Source: Candidatus Thiodiazotropha sp. (ex Codakia rugifera) (GTDB lineage Bacteria; Pseudomonadota; Gammaproteobacteria; Chromatiales; Chromatiaceae). From it: a DNA stretch of 64,000 nucleotides. The stretch is from assembly GCA_025656675.1 (NCBI GenBank), contig JAHXHN010000003.1, positions 434,001 through 498,000 of the forward strand, given 5' to 3'. The position numbers and the translations under genes were made by a program. Below are positions 37,100 through 45,447 of the stretch, piece by piece; the first letter of the stretch is position 1; the number at the start of each line of letters is the position of its first letter. The notes under the pieces are model-generated. The model saw only the letters and a program-made list of their open reading frames with translations. It was not told where the DNA came from and searched no databases.

Positions 37100-38598
37100 G
37101 CCTCAAAGCCCTCCTTCACCAATAACTCCTCAAGTTCCTGCTCGGCCTGCTCCAGGGCTGCCAGCTTTTGCTTGAAATCCCGCAGGGCATCTTCAACACT
37201 TATGGTCTCTTCCTCCAGGGGCTTTTGCACATAGCGGGCAATGTTGAGATTGAAGTCATTCTTTTCAATCTCGCACAGACTCACCCAGCGGGCTACGCCT
37301 TCCAGCTCTTTGGCCTTGGATGGCCCTTTTTTCACCTGGCTTAGGTAGATGTGGTAGATCTCATCGGCCTGTGCCTCTGAAAGAGTATTCAGAGCACGGC
37401 CTTTGGTGAAGATCTCTTCAGCATTGATGATGAGTAAATGTTTCTTATGCCCCGCCGGGCGCTTTTTACGCAGGACGAGTATGCAAGCTGGAATACCGGT
37501 GCCGTAGAAGAGGTTTGATGCGACACCAATAATGGCCTCGATGCGGTTCTCTGTTAACAGCTTGGTGCGGATCTTGCCTTCTGCCCCACCACGGAATAGC
37601 ACACCATGGGGTAACACTACCGCCATGCGCCCGGTTATATTGAGCGAGGCGAACATGTGTTGCACCCAGGCGAAGTCACCATTGGTCTTGGGCGGCTGAC
37701 CGTATTGATTGCGGCCATAGATGTCACTGCCCCATTGGTTGAACCCCCATTCCTTGAGGCTGAAGGGTGGATTGGCAATCACATTGTCGAAGGTTTGCAG
37801 TTTGTCGTTCTGAATGAACTTGGGCTGGCGCAAGGTATCACCACGAATGATGTCGAAATCTTCCATACCGTGCAGGAAGAGGTTCATGCGGGCGATGGCC
37901 TCGGTGGTGAGGTTTTTCTCCTGCCCCTTGATGGTAAGCAGTCGCGGGTCGCCACCGTTTTCTTTAACGTGGTGAATGGTCTCCAGAAGCATCCCGCCAG
38001 TACCACAGGCGGGGTCATAGACGCTCTCTTTCGCCTTGGGATCTAGGATGTTAACCATCAGACGAACGATGGTACGCGGTGTATAGAACTCCCCTGCCTT
38101 TTTGTTGGCCTTATCGGCAAAACGCTTGATGAGGTATTCGTATGCGCGCCCCATGTCATCATCACGAACACTGGCTACCCCAAGATCCACCTTGTTGAAA
38201 TGGTCAAGGAGCGTGGCAAGCAGCTCATCTGGAAGGCGTTCTTTATTAGTCCACGAGGCATCCCCAAAGATACCATAGAGAGATAGATTGGCCTGCTCTA
38301 TACATCTAAATGCATTGGTGAGCGACTGACCGATATCCTTGGAATGGCTGAATACATGTGTCCAATGGCATTCATCAGGAATCTGGATGCGGTGGAACAT
38401 GCTGCCTTTAGCCAGCTCCTCATCCCCAACCTGCTCCATGGCGGAGGTGTACTCTTCATCGTAAACATCACAGATGCGCTTAAAGAAAAGGATGGGGAAG
38501 ATGTAGGTTTTATAGTCTGAAGCATCGATGGGGCCGGTGATGATGTGAGCGGCGTGCCAGAGGTGGGCTTCTAGTTCTTTTAGAGCGATATGACTCAT
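37096..38598 (-). CDS. hsdM: Type I methyltransferase subunit, copy 2 (HsdM)
   Basis: Second N6-adenine methyltransferase subunit, 500 aa, and the first gene of the R-M operon. The N-terminal HsdM_N helix bundle is ELEAHLWHAAHIITGPIDASDYK. Motif I is YDPACGTGGMLLETI (about 193) and motif IV is NVIANPPFSLKEWG (about 279). The C-terminal about 60 residues form a helical, Glu/Gln-rich tail that could be an S-contact coiled coil (LRDFKQKLAALEQAEQELEELL). All motifs needed for activity are present. Having two non-identical HsdM proteins but a single HsdS is unusual; a mixed M1-M2-S complex, or a leftover of two fused operons, are both possible. Confidence 0.95.
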   Translation of the reverse strand: MSHIALKELEAHLWHAAHIITGPIDASDYKTYIFPILFFKRICDVYDEEYTSAMEQVGDEELAKGSMFHRIQIPDECHWTHVFSHSKDIGQSLTNAFRCIEQANLSLYGIFGDASWTNKERLPDELLATLLDHFNKVDLGVASVRDDDMGRAYEYLIKRFADKANKKAGEFYTPRTIVRLMVNILDPKAKESVYDPACGTGGMLLETIHHVKENGGDPRLLTIKGQEKNLTTEAIARMNLFLHGMEDFDIIRGDTLRQPKFIQNDKLQTFDNVIANPPFSLKEWGFNQWGSDIYGRNQYGQPPKTNGDFAWVQHMFASLNITGRMAVVLPHGVLFRGGAEGKIRTKLLTENRIEAIIGVASNLFYGTGIPACILVLRKKRPAGHKKHLLIINAEEIFTKGRALNTLSEAQADEIYHIYLSQVKKGPSKAKELEGVARWVSLCEIEKNDFNLNIARYVQKPLEEETISVEDALRDFKQKLAALEQAEQELEELLVKEGFEA

Positions 38599-38806
38599 TG
38601 TTTTAATTGACTTTTTCCTGCTATGCGCATACTCAGATCAGAACATTCTATACAGAGTTGCTACATTATTCTTCGACTGCCGAGTGACTCACCTGTGTCA
38701 TTTGAGGGTGTTTTCAGCCACCACCATAAATGGGCACTGGTACAGATCACGACAAATGTACTGTAATGCCCAATATAATCAAATAGCAAACAGGGACAGT
38801 CACTAT

Positions 38807-39421
38807 TTATTCACGGTTGTGGACAGAGATAATCGTTGGATGTCCCCGTTCTTCCTTGGCGACCGCTTCGACCGTTCGGTTGATGGCCTCGACCTGGTAA
38901 TAGCGGGGCTCTTTGCCGCTGCTATCCAGGTGATAGGGCTGGACGACCAAGTCCTCGGACTTGTCTTCGATGCCCCGGAATTGCTTGTATCGCTGCCAGA
39001 GGGTTTCCAACGGCGGGAAGGTTTCCAACGCAAACTGGGTTTCTATGTCCTCCCCTGTCCCTGGCACTTTGTTGTGGGAGGCGAAGGCATCGCCATTGGA
39101 ACTAAACGCACAGGGAACCTCCAGGATTTCAGCATAGCCAAGAGCCTGCTGGATGCCGTGACTGACGGTGTAATTGTTGTCTTTGGCCTCGACCACAGCA
39201 AGCGGAATGCCCGGCTCCCAAGACAGCACGTAGTCCGCGAACTTTTTCTTCTTCTTATTGCGAGCAGACATATTGCCGCGTACGACAACCGGACCGGGCG
39301 TCAGGGTGACTTCACGACGAATCTGCTGCATTTGATCCCAGCCAGCGTCTTTGATGGCAGGGGTTATGAAAAGGTCGCAGATGTCGATTTCGCTGAGTTG
39401 CTGTTTGTCTTTTTTGTCCAT
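38807..39421 (-). pseudogene. Truncated HsdR N-terminus
   Basis: A 204-codon frame matching the N-terminal nuclease part of an EcoKI-like HsdR: ICDLFITPAIKDAGWD near residue 14, the PD-(D/E)xK segment FADYVLSWEPGIPLAVVEAK (Asp, then Glu-x-Lys), SHGIQQALGYAEIL (QxxxY-type), and the transition RYYQVEAINRTVEAVAK that normally leads directly into the Walker A motif. Here the frame departs and stops within 20 residues, so the whole translocase is missing. It could still make a stand-alone nuclease domain, but loss of function is more likely. It lies 208 bp upstream of hsdM2 on the same strand. Confidence 0.8.
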
Positions 39422-39505
39422 TGGTACTCAGCCTTCAAGTTCCATGAATGATTTTGTGAATTTTTCTGCGCGCAGTACCCATTCGATCTTCCTTGCTGAA
39501 ACCGT

Positions 39506-39688
39506 TTACTTGCCCTGATTAGTCGCCACTTCGGGTATATGCACGCCCGAATGGTCGCAATATTGGCGAATCATCACCTCAATCATATTGGCTAGGCTAC
39601 GACGTTCCTTCTCGGCAACGGCCCGCAAGCCTTCCTTCACTTCCGGGTGGACTCGAACGGTCAGGGTTGTCGATTTGGTTTCAGCCAT
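39506..39688 (-). CDS. Ribbon-helix-helix (Arc/CopG-like) regulator
   Basis: A 60-aa DNA-binding protein. TTLTVRVHPEVKEGLRAVAE gives the N-terminal beta strand that pairs in the dimer and inserts into the major groove, followed by the two helices (KERRSLANMIEVMIRQYCDHSG). No toxin gene follows; downstream on the same strand is the truncated HsdR. It may control the R-M operon or itself. It is divergent from the 261-aa ORF, so the 112-bp gap between them is a likely target. Confidence 0.82.
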   Translation of the reverse strand: MAETKSTTLTVRVHPEVKEGLRAVAEKERRSLANMIEVMIRQYCDHSGVHIPEVATNQGK

Positions 39689-39800
39689 TAGTAACCTCTA
39701 TTCAAAGATGGCTTTCGGATGTACTGCGGATATACTACACGGGACGTCCTTGGATTAGTATGGCCTGGATTGACTCGGGGCAGTAAAGGTAGAAACCGAA

Positions 39801-40586
39801 ATGACAAAACCTTGGGAAACTGACAGCTGCGCGACCATGAAGGCCCATTATGCGGTCTTTTCAATTCCGCAAGCGGCGGCACTTTGGTGTGGTGTACCTG
39901 AAAACCAGATACAGCAAATTGTTCATGAAGCCACACAACTATCTCATTCAGGATTAGGACGGAGTATTTGGGTACACCCCTCCGTCCCATGTCTTGAGCC
40001 AAGATGCCGAGCTATATCTGAGGCAATCGAGAAGGGGGATTTACCACACGGGAGAGAAGACGCTGATCCGGTTCCCACTGGTGAACATGTAGCCTATGAA
40101 CGCAGGCACTTTTTCGGACGTGATCTTAGAAAGTGGATGGAGAAGGCATTTCCAAATGAAAAACCTGCGTTTCTTTTCGATGACATAGAACGAAGCACAC
40201 ACACATCCATCAGCACAGACGCCTACCGCGCATTGAAAGCAGAACGCGATACTCTACTGACACGCTTGGAGAATGCAAAGAGCGAATACAAGAAATTGAG
40301 GCAAGAAAAAGATGAACTGGAAAGCATTAACCAGTCCCTCATAGCAATAGCCAAGAAAGCAAACACCCCTGGTGAACGAGCGGAAAGCACCTATCTGAAG
40401 ATTATCGGGGCCATGTTGGAATTGATGCTTAGTGAATCACCGGGTGGGCAGCCATATTCCTCATTCACGAGCCAATCAGCTATCATTTCAGCACTAACAG
40501 CTCATAACGAAAAGAAACCCGGCATTTCACAGCGCACTCTGGAAGACAAGTTTGCAGCTGCAAAACGCGAAATTCATTCAATATAA
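39801..40586 (+). CDS. Island-borne coiled-coil protein, unknown function
   Basis: A 261-aa soluble protein. The N-terminal 95 residues look like a small DNA-binding or receptor domain (FSIPQAAALWCGVPENQIQQIV resembles a helix-turn-helix). Residues about 140-185 form a coiled coil (YRALKAERDTLLTRLENAK onward). A Ser/Thr-rich C-terminal part ends in ISQRTLEDKFAAAKREI. Genes of this kind often stand beside alpA-type regulators in integrative elements, but no function has been assigned to my knowledge. It precedes alpA by 107 bp, across the two palindromes. Confidence 0.75.
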   Translation: MTKPWETDSCATMKAHYAVFSIPQAAALWCGVPENQIQQIVHEATQLSHSGLGRSIWVHPSVPCLEPRCRAISEAIEKGDLPHGREDADPVPTGEHVAYERRHFFGRDLRKWMEKAFPNEKPAFLFDDIERSTHTSISTDAYRALKAERDTLLTRLENAKSEYKKLRQEKDELESINQSLIAIAKKANTPGERAESTYLKIIGAMLELMLSESPGGQPYSSFTSQSAIISALTAHNEKKPGISQRTLEDKFAAAKREIHSI

Positions 40587-40590
40587 TCTT

Positions 40591-40627
40591 TTACCGCAAT
40601 TGCGGTAAGCCCGATCGCAATTGCGAT
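40591..40627. promoter_or_regulatory. Two tandem palindromes, likely operator
   Basis: Two perfect palindromes stand in tandem: TTACCGCAATTGCGGTAA (18 bp, 40591-40608) and ATCGCAATTGCGAT (14 bp, 40614-40627). They share the core CGCAATTGCG and their centres are 21 bp apart, two helical turns, so two dimers would bind on the same DNA face. They sit 67 bp ahead of alpA. They look like an operator for an island regulator, with the second able to hinder or assist RNA polymerase. Confidence 0.65.
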
Positions 40628-40693
40628 GACACAGTGTAGCTGTGAAATAAAAATAGATAACCATGTTCCACAGAGCCTTTAGGAGGCACTAAC

Positions 40694-40891
40694 ATGGTTA
40701 CGACAATTCTACGACTACCTGCCGTCAAGGCCAGGACAGGGCTTTCTCGCAGCACAATCTATCTACGTATCTCGGAAGGTAACTTCCCAAAACCAGTATC
40801 TCTCGGCGGTAGAGCTGTGGGTTGGGTAGAAATTGAAATCCAGGCATGGTTGGAGAGGCAAATTGAAATGAGTCGCAAGGCAAATGTATGA
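40694..40891 (+). CDS. AlpA-family excisionase/regulator
   Basis: A 65-aa MerR-like winged helix protein of the AlpA family, which in CP4-57-type elements activates the integrase and acts as recombination directionality factor. Conserved points are ILRLPAVKARTGLSRSTIYL (helix-turn-helix), GNFPKPVSLGGRAVGWVEIEI (wing) and the final helix QAWLERQIE. A strong Shine-Dalgarno AGGAGG lies 7 bp before the ATG. Together with the HTH/zinc gene and the downstream recombinase it forms a plus-strand mobility module. Confidence 0.92.
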   Translation: MVTTILRLPAVKARTGLSRSTIYLRISEGNFPKPVSLGGRAVGWVEIEIQAWLERQIEMSRKANV

Positions 40892-40940
40892 AACTGGTAG
40901 TCTCATTTTTCTGCTTTGCAACATGGCATGAGGTTGAGTG

Positions 40941-41384
40941 ATGGGAAACCGACACCCAAATCCTCGTCTTGCCAAAATTCACCGCAACTATACGGTTGAA
41001 GAAGTTGCCATCTTGTTCAGTATTCATAAAAACACTGTTCGGACATGGGTCAAGCAGGGATTATCGACCATCGATGACAGACGACCGATGCTGATACATG
41101 GCCGTGACCTTGCAGAATTTATTCAGGCGAAGCGTGTAAAGAACAAACAGTCATGCAAACCTGGAGAAATCTACTGCGTTCGCTGTCGCAGTCCTAAAAC
41201 ACCTGCTGGTGATATGGCTGATTACGAGAGCTTGACTGAGTTACAGGGGAATCTAGTAGGCATTTGTCCAAGCTGTAGCATCATGATTTATAGACGCGTA
41301 AATCTAACCAAGTTAGATCAGGTTCGCGGTCAATTGGACATCACAATGCCGCAAGCACTGTTACACATAGACAAGAGTACCTAA
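40941..41384 (+). CDS. HTH plus zinc-ribbon protein of the mobility module
   Basis: A 147-aa protein starting at the ATG at 40941 (a GTG one codon upstream is possible). The N-terminal half has a MerR-like helix-turn-helix, NYTVEEVAILFSIHKNTVRTWVKQGLS. The C-terminal half has a two-knuckle zinc site, CVRC and CPSC, about 35 residues apart. It is followed 40 bp later by the recombinase gene on the same strand. Pairings of small HTH-zinc proteins with XerC-like integrases occur in other islands, so it probably assists recombination or controls it. Confidence 0.8.
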   Translation: MGNRHPNPRLAKIHRNYTVEEVAILFSIHKNTVRTWVKQGLSTIDDRRPMLIHGRDLAEFIQAKRVKNKQSCKPGEIYCVRCRSPKTPAGDMADYESLTELQGNLVGICPSCSIMIYRRVNLTKLDQVRGQLDITMPQALLHIDKST

Positions 41385-41424
41385 CCCTCCGTAAACAGTG
41401 ACTTGAAATAGGAACCATAAGACC

Positions 41425-42522
41425 ATGAATAAACACAACCCTAGAAATGAGCGAATCAAGCGCCAATACTTCACCTTCCTGAAGGAGGCTAAGCGCCAAA
41501 GTGAATCGAGTGTTGATGCAGTTGCCAAGGCACTGAATCGTTTTGAAGTTTACACAAAGTACCGCGACTATAAGGCTTTTCACTTCCAGCAGGCGGTTGC
41601 GTTCAAGAAACACCTCACAGAGCAAAAAGGTCATCAGTCAAGGAAGAAACTGAGTAAAGCAACCTTAAATTCTACGTTGTCACATCTGAAGCGATTTTTT
41701 CAATGGCTCGCGGGACAACCTGGGTACAAATCCCGTCTCCAATATTCGGATGCAGAGTATTTCAATCTTTCAGAAAAGGACACGCGCGTGGCAACAGCTC
41801 AACGGGAAAAGCCTGTTCCAACATTGGAACAAATCAATCACGTCTTAAATACAATGTCTAACGACACTGAAATCGAAATGCGTAACCGTGCACTTATCGC
41901 TATCACACTCCTGACGGGCGCACGGGATAGTGCCATAGCCTCAATGAAACTGAAGCATATTGATCTCTCAACGGGTAGCATATTCCAGGATGCCCGTGAG
42001 GTTCGGACGAAATTTAGCAAAACATTCACGACTTATTTCTTTCCTGTTGGTGAGGAAATTCGGCAAATTGTTTCAGATTGGGTAGACTTTTTACGTGAGG
42101 AGATGCTTTGGAGTAACGACGATCCGCTGTTTCCTGCTACGTGCGTGGTACAGGGTAGCACACGCCGGTTTGAAGCTGCTGGACTAGAACGGAAACATTG
42201 GAGTACCGCAGCGCCAATCCGCACAATATTTCGCAACGCATTCAGCAATGCCGACCTACCCTATTTCAACCCGCATAGCTTCAGAAATACCCTAGTGCGG
42301 CTTGGTGAAACTATCTGCCAAACCCCGGAAGATTTCAAAGCATGGAGTCAGAACTTAGGCCATGAGGGTGTATTAACCACTTTCTATAGTTATGGTAATG
42401 TCTCTACACAGCGACAAGGTGAAATTGTCCAGCGTTTGGCATCAAAGAAACTTATGTCACAGCAACCCGCAGTAAAGGAACTCGCAAAAGAACTTGCCCG
42501 CGAAATGGCTGAATTGAGATAA
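41425..42522 (+). CDS. Second tyrosine recombinase (XerC/phage integrase-like)
   Basis: Tyrosine recombinase of 365 aa, not related closely to the DUF4102 integrase at the left end. An N-terminal SAM-like core-binding domain (about 8-110) precedes the catalytic domain, with Arg in LLTGARDSAIASM (about 175), HSFRNTLVRLG (His and Arg, about 284) and the nucleophilic Tyr in TFYSYGNVSTQRQ (about 333), preceded by the LGHEG His. All catalytic residues are present. The target is unknown; it may act on a different att site or mediate excision of a sub-element. Confidence 0.92.
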   Translation: MNKHNPRNERIKRQYFTFLKEAKRQSESSVDAVAKALNRFEVYTKYRDYKAFHFQQAVAFKKHLTEQKGHQSRKKLSKATLNSTLSHLKRFFQWLAGQPGYKSRLQYSDAEYFNLSEKDTRVATAQREKPVPTLEQINHVLNTMSNDTEIEMRNRALIAITLLTGARDSAIASMKLKHIDLSTGSIFQDAREVRTKFSKTFTTYFFPVGEEIRQIVSDWVDFLREEMLWSNDDPLFPATCVVQGSTRRFEAAGLERKHWSTAAPIRTIFRNAFSNADLPYFNPHSFRNTLVRLGETICQTPEDFKAWSQNLGHEGVLTTFYSYGNVSTQRQGEIVQRLASKKLMSQQPAVKELAKELAREMAELR

Positions 42523-42871
42523 CAAGATGGCATAGATTCGTGAATGCGTTACTTTACTGGCAAGGCCTAAGCAGCTTAATGATATTTAGGAAACAACCAA
42601 TTCCCAAGCCCTCATCGAACTGAGATACAAATTTCGATTGGCACGTGGCATGGCACCCACCTTGGAGAGTAATTTCAGGGTGAAAATGCGTACTTTAACG
42701 CCTTTATCAGTTCCATAGAGATGAATAGATGCAAAGTTATCTAAGCATTACACAGGTCCGACCCAACCATTATTGGTCCGACCCAATCATTTTTCTACTG
42801 AAACCTTTGAGAAGATTAAACATAAGCTGTAGATTAGCTATTGAGAACATTACGTGCTTACGGAGTAATCA
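42523..42871. other. Intergenic with a short direct repeat
   Basis: About 350 bp between the recombinase and the nuclease gene. It holds the 12-bp direct repeat GGTCCGACCCAA at 42755-42766 and 42775-42786 (start-to-start 20 bp), which may be a regulator site for the nuclease gene about 90 bp downstream. A short frame at 42729-43007 crosses the repeat and overlaps the nuclease start; it is not considered a gene. Confidence 0.5.
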
Positions 42872-43933
42872 ATGTCGCTATCGATGGATTTATGGCAGAT
42901 CAATAATGAACAACTCCTACCCATGGAGCAGGCCACACTCGATTTGGAAAAGCGCCTCGAAAACTGGATCGAGAGAGATATTTCGATGCTCGGAATTGAC
43001 GCCTTGATCATTGGCCGCCAAGTACATACGAGTTATGGCGGGTTTCTTGACCTTTTAGCGATTAATAGTGACGGCGAACTCATTATCATCGAGTTAAAAA
43101 GGAGTAAGACTCCGCGTGACATTGTTGCTCAGTGCCTAGATTACGGAACCTGGGTCTATGACCTAAGTTTTAAGGATATTCTAAGTATCTATGATGCCTA
43201 CAAGAGTGCTAGCTTCGAAAAGGATTTTGCGGAATATTTCGATACCCCCGTACCGGAGAAAATCAACAGCTCCTACCAAATCATAATTGTTGCTGAATCT
43301 CTCGATGACTCGACTGAACGCATAGCCAAGCACCTCAATGAAGTCCACAAGGTCAATATTAACGCCGTGTTTTTCAATATCTTCCAAAAAGATGGCTACG
43401 AATATATTGGTCGATCCTGGCTTAAAGACCCTGTTGATGTTGAAGAGCGCTCTGTTTCAGGAAAAAAATCTAAATGGACAGGGTATTATTTCGTCAATAC
43501 CGGAATAACAGACGATAACTTCCGGGGATGGGACTTAAACGAAAAATATCACTTCGTGAGTGCTGGTGGCGGTCCTCGCTGGATCAATGCTATAAAGAAG
43601 CTCAAGAAAGGGGACAAGATTTTCGCCCTGACAAAAGGCAAGGGATATGTAGGCTATGGCATAGTTGAAGAAGAAGCTGTCCTCGTAAAGAACTACAAAA
43701 TTGATGATAAAAATATCATTGATGATCTACCTGAAGACCATCCCTGGCGGCAGGAAAAAGACCCGCTTAGTGATGAATGGCTGGTCCATGTGAATTGGCT
43801 AAAAACCTATCCTGAAGAGCAAGGACAGTGGTTTAAAGGTGCTTTTGCCAACCAAAACGTCGTTTGTAAGCTACGCGATCATAATACTTTTAAATATCTT
43901 GCTGAGAAGTTCAATGTAGATACCTCAGAGTAG
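42872..43933 (+). CDS. PD-(D/E)xK nuclease with EVE/PUA-like C-terminus
   Basis: A 353-aa protein. Residues about 15-110 are a NucS/RecB-like nuclease domain with GGFLDLLAINSDGELIIIELK (Asp, then Glu-x-Lys) and the QCLDY motif (QxxxY). Residues about 190-340 resemble an EVE/PUA-type module, with GYYFVNTGITDDNFRGWDL, a central IKKLKKGDKIFALTKGKGYVG strand pattern and the aromatic-rich WLVHVNWLKTYPEEQGQWFKG. In known systems EVE-type domains read modified bases and are fused to nucleases that restrict modified DNA. That role here is inference. It is divergent-facing with respect to the second nuclease gene (convergent stops, 98 bp apart). Confidence 0.75.
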   Translation: MSLSMDLWQINNEQLLPMEQATLDLEKRLENWIERDISMLGIDALIIGRQVHTSYGGFLDLLAINSDGELIIIELKRSKTPRDIVAQCLDYGTWVYDLSFKDILSIYDAYKSASFEKDFAEYFDTPVPEKINSSYQIIIVAESLDDSTERIAKHLNEVHKVNINAVFFNIFQKDGYEYIGRSWLKDPVDVEERSVSGKKSKWTGYYFVNTGITDDNFRGWDLNEKYHFVSAGGGPRWINAIKKLKKGDKIFALTKGKGYVGYGIVEEEAVLVKNYKIDDKNIIDDLPEDHPWRQEKDPLSDEWLVHVNWLKTYPEEQGQWFKGAFANQNVVCKLRDHNTFKYLAEKFNVDTSE

Positions 43934-44031
43934 AGCATCGCCCCCCTATGCAAGATCAGCTGATATCGGCAAGATTCCTGAACGAGTTAAAATAGCGGCG
44001 ATTAACTATTTTCGTTTGACGGAAAATAACA

Positions 44032-45093
44032 CTATCGTGGATGGCTTGGCCTGATCTCAATATTCAAGTTTGGAAATACATTCATTAGTGAGTCGACAGC
44101 ATCTAACGTCTTCTTGCCCCACTGATTGGTAAAGACATAAGTTTTGCCATTTACATGAAAGACCTCGCCGTCGCCACAGAAGTACCTTTTCGCGCGAGGA
44201 ACCGTACCTTTAGGATCATCCTGCATAATTAACTCGTAGACCTCATCGCTACTCAGAGTACCTTCAAAGATCTCGAATAACTTATTCTTACGCCAGGGAA
44301 TAGCGTCCATGATCTTTTCAGGAGTGCCCCCATTTTTCAGGATTCCTGAAACCAGCCTGAACATCATCCAACGTTTACTCAGGGAAGCATATTCGTGATC
44401 TTCTATTACGACATCGTACTTTGTAAAATCACGAGCACTGTTTCTGGATTCCCGTTCTCTTTGCTTTTTTTCACGGATGCGAACCTGGTAATCGGCAACT
44501 TCAGGTATTGGGATAACCGTCTGAACGTCAAGAAAAGTTTGGCCTTCACTAGTATAGGGGTGCATGCGTACACATCTGATATCCATTCCGTAATCATTCA
44601 GCCACATGACAGAGGTCGTCAGTTCCTTCGAAAATTCAGCGGATGCAAGTATAATTTTTACTTCTTGTCCGAATTGCTCCTCATCAGGGTCGGTCCAGTC
44701 TAGAAATTCCAGCAGAGATTCTGTTGCGTCCTTATCAAGGTGGTTTTCTTTGAGATACTGTGCATAGATTGCAACCAGTCTGTCGAAGGTCAAGCTTGAA
44801 ATCATAGCAGCGTAACGTATGGCCTGTAGATCCATATGACCGCCGTCTTCAGTGCGTTTGAGTTCAATCACAAGCAGGTTACCGCCTTTGTCGATTCCCA
44901 AGAGATCAATGCGGCGTCGACTGTCCTCCCATGCTCCAAATTCCTCAGCCACGATCAGTGTATCTGGCGAGATCACATCGATCTGTGACTTGAGCAGGGC
45001 CTGGAGATCATACCTCTCGCGTATGCCTTGTTGCGCGAAGGTCGTACGTTGGATTGGAACAATCTTTTTATTATCAATAAGGTAAATCGGCAT
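44032..45093 (-). CDS. NucS/RecB-like PD-(D/E)xK nuclease
   Basis: A 353-aa protein whose first 120 residues are a PD-(D/E)xK nuclease: RRIDLLGIDKGGNLLVIELK gives the Asp and the Glu-x-Lys, and DLQAIRYAAMIS gives the QxxxY motif of RecB-like nucleases. The middle section is charged (IREKKQRERESRNS). The last about 130 residues form a separate domain of unknown type with RWMMFRLVSGILKNGGTPEKI and a final DVFPNLNI-like strand region. It is the gene closest to the tRNA-Ser boundary. It is equal in length to the other nuclease but the two differ outside the nuclease domain. Confidence 0.78.
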   Translation of the reverse strand: MPIYLIDNKKIVPIQRTTFAQQGIRERYDLQALLKSQIDVISPDTLIVAEEFGAWEDSRRRIDLLGIDKGGNLLVIELKRTEDGGHMDLQAIRYAAMISSLTFDRLVAIYAQYLKENHLDKDATESLLEFLDWTDPDEEQFGQEVKIILASAEFSKELTTSVMWLNDYGMDIRCVRMHPYTSEGQTFLDVQTVIPIPEVADYQVRIREKKQRERESRNSARDFTKYDVVIEDHEYASLSKRWMMFRLVSGILKNGGTPEKIMDAIPWRKNKLFEIFEGTLSSDEVYELIMQDDPKGTVPRAKRYFCGDGEVFHVNGKTYVFTNQWGKKTLDAVDSLMNVFPNLNIEIRPSHPR

Positions 45094-45286
45094 TACAGAA
45101 CCCTAACTTGCTTTAATCGTCTGATTTATTATTACCATGAGCATGGATTTATTCCATACTTAAGATAAAGTCTATGCACGTTGAGTTTTAATCACATAGC
45201 TTCAATGTTTTGATAACGCCTGACCGAATAAAGGAGATACTACGAAAGTATGGTTTTTTCTGCCTGTCAGATCTCTAGTTACGGGG

Positions 45287-45303
45287 GCTAATTGGGGGAC
45301 TGA
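45287..45303. repeat. Right-end copy of the 17-bp island repeat
   Basis: GCTAATTGGGGGACTGA, identical to 25911-25927 and in the same orientation. It lies 53 bp inside the right att core, while the left copy lies 104 bp inside the left core. Probably an arm-type integrase binding site. Confidence 0.7.
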
Positions 45304-45355
45304 CGAAAATAATAAAGCACTAACTTATTGTTTTATATGGTTATTATTATTTATT

Positions 45356-45370
45356 ATGGCGGAGAGGCAG
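45356..45370. repeat. Island right boundary, att core within tRNA-Ser 3' end
   Basis: ATGGCGGAGAGGCAG, identical to 25793-25807. It overlaps the CCA end, discriminator and acceptor stem of the tRNA-Ser gene. The island inserted at the tRNA 3' end and kept the gene intact. Confidence 0.85.
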
Positions 45371-45447
45371 GGATTCGAACCCTGGGAGGGCTATTAACCC
45401 TCAACGGTTTTCAAGACCGTCGCATTCAACCGCTCTGCCACCTCTCC
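45357..45447 (-). tRNA. tRNA-Ser(UGA)
   Basis: On the minus strand the gene runs GGAGAGG (acceptor), a D arm, an anticodon arm CGGTCTTGAAAACCG with anticodon TGA, a long variable arm GAGGGTTAATAGCCCTC, a T arm with GGGTTCGAATCCC, the acceptor complement CCTCTCC, discriminator G and an encoded CCA. The 91-nt length and the long variable arm are typical of class II serine tRNAs. It reads UCA and possibly other UCN codons. The 3' end doubles as the integration site. Confidence 0.97.

Noticed and set aside
39688..40002. 104-codon minus-strand frame
   Set aside because: It overlaps the better supported 261-aa plus-strand gene and has no recognisable features.
42729..43007. 92-codon frame ahead of the EVE-like nuclease
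   Set aside because: It overlaps the nuclease start in another frame and covers a repeat-bearing intergenic stretch.
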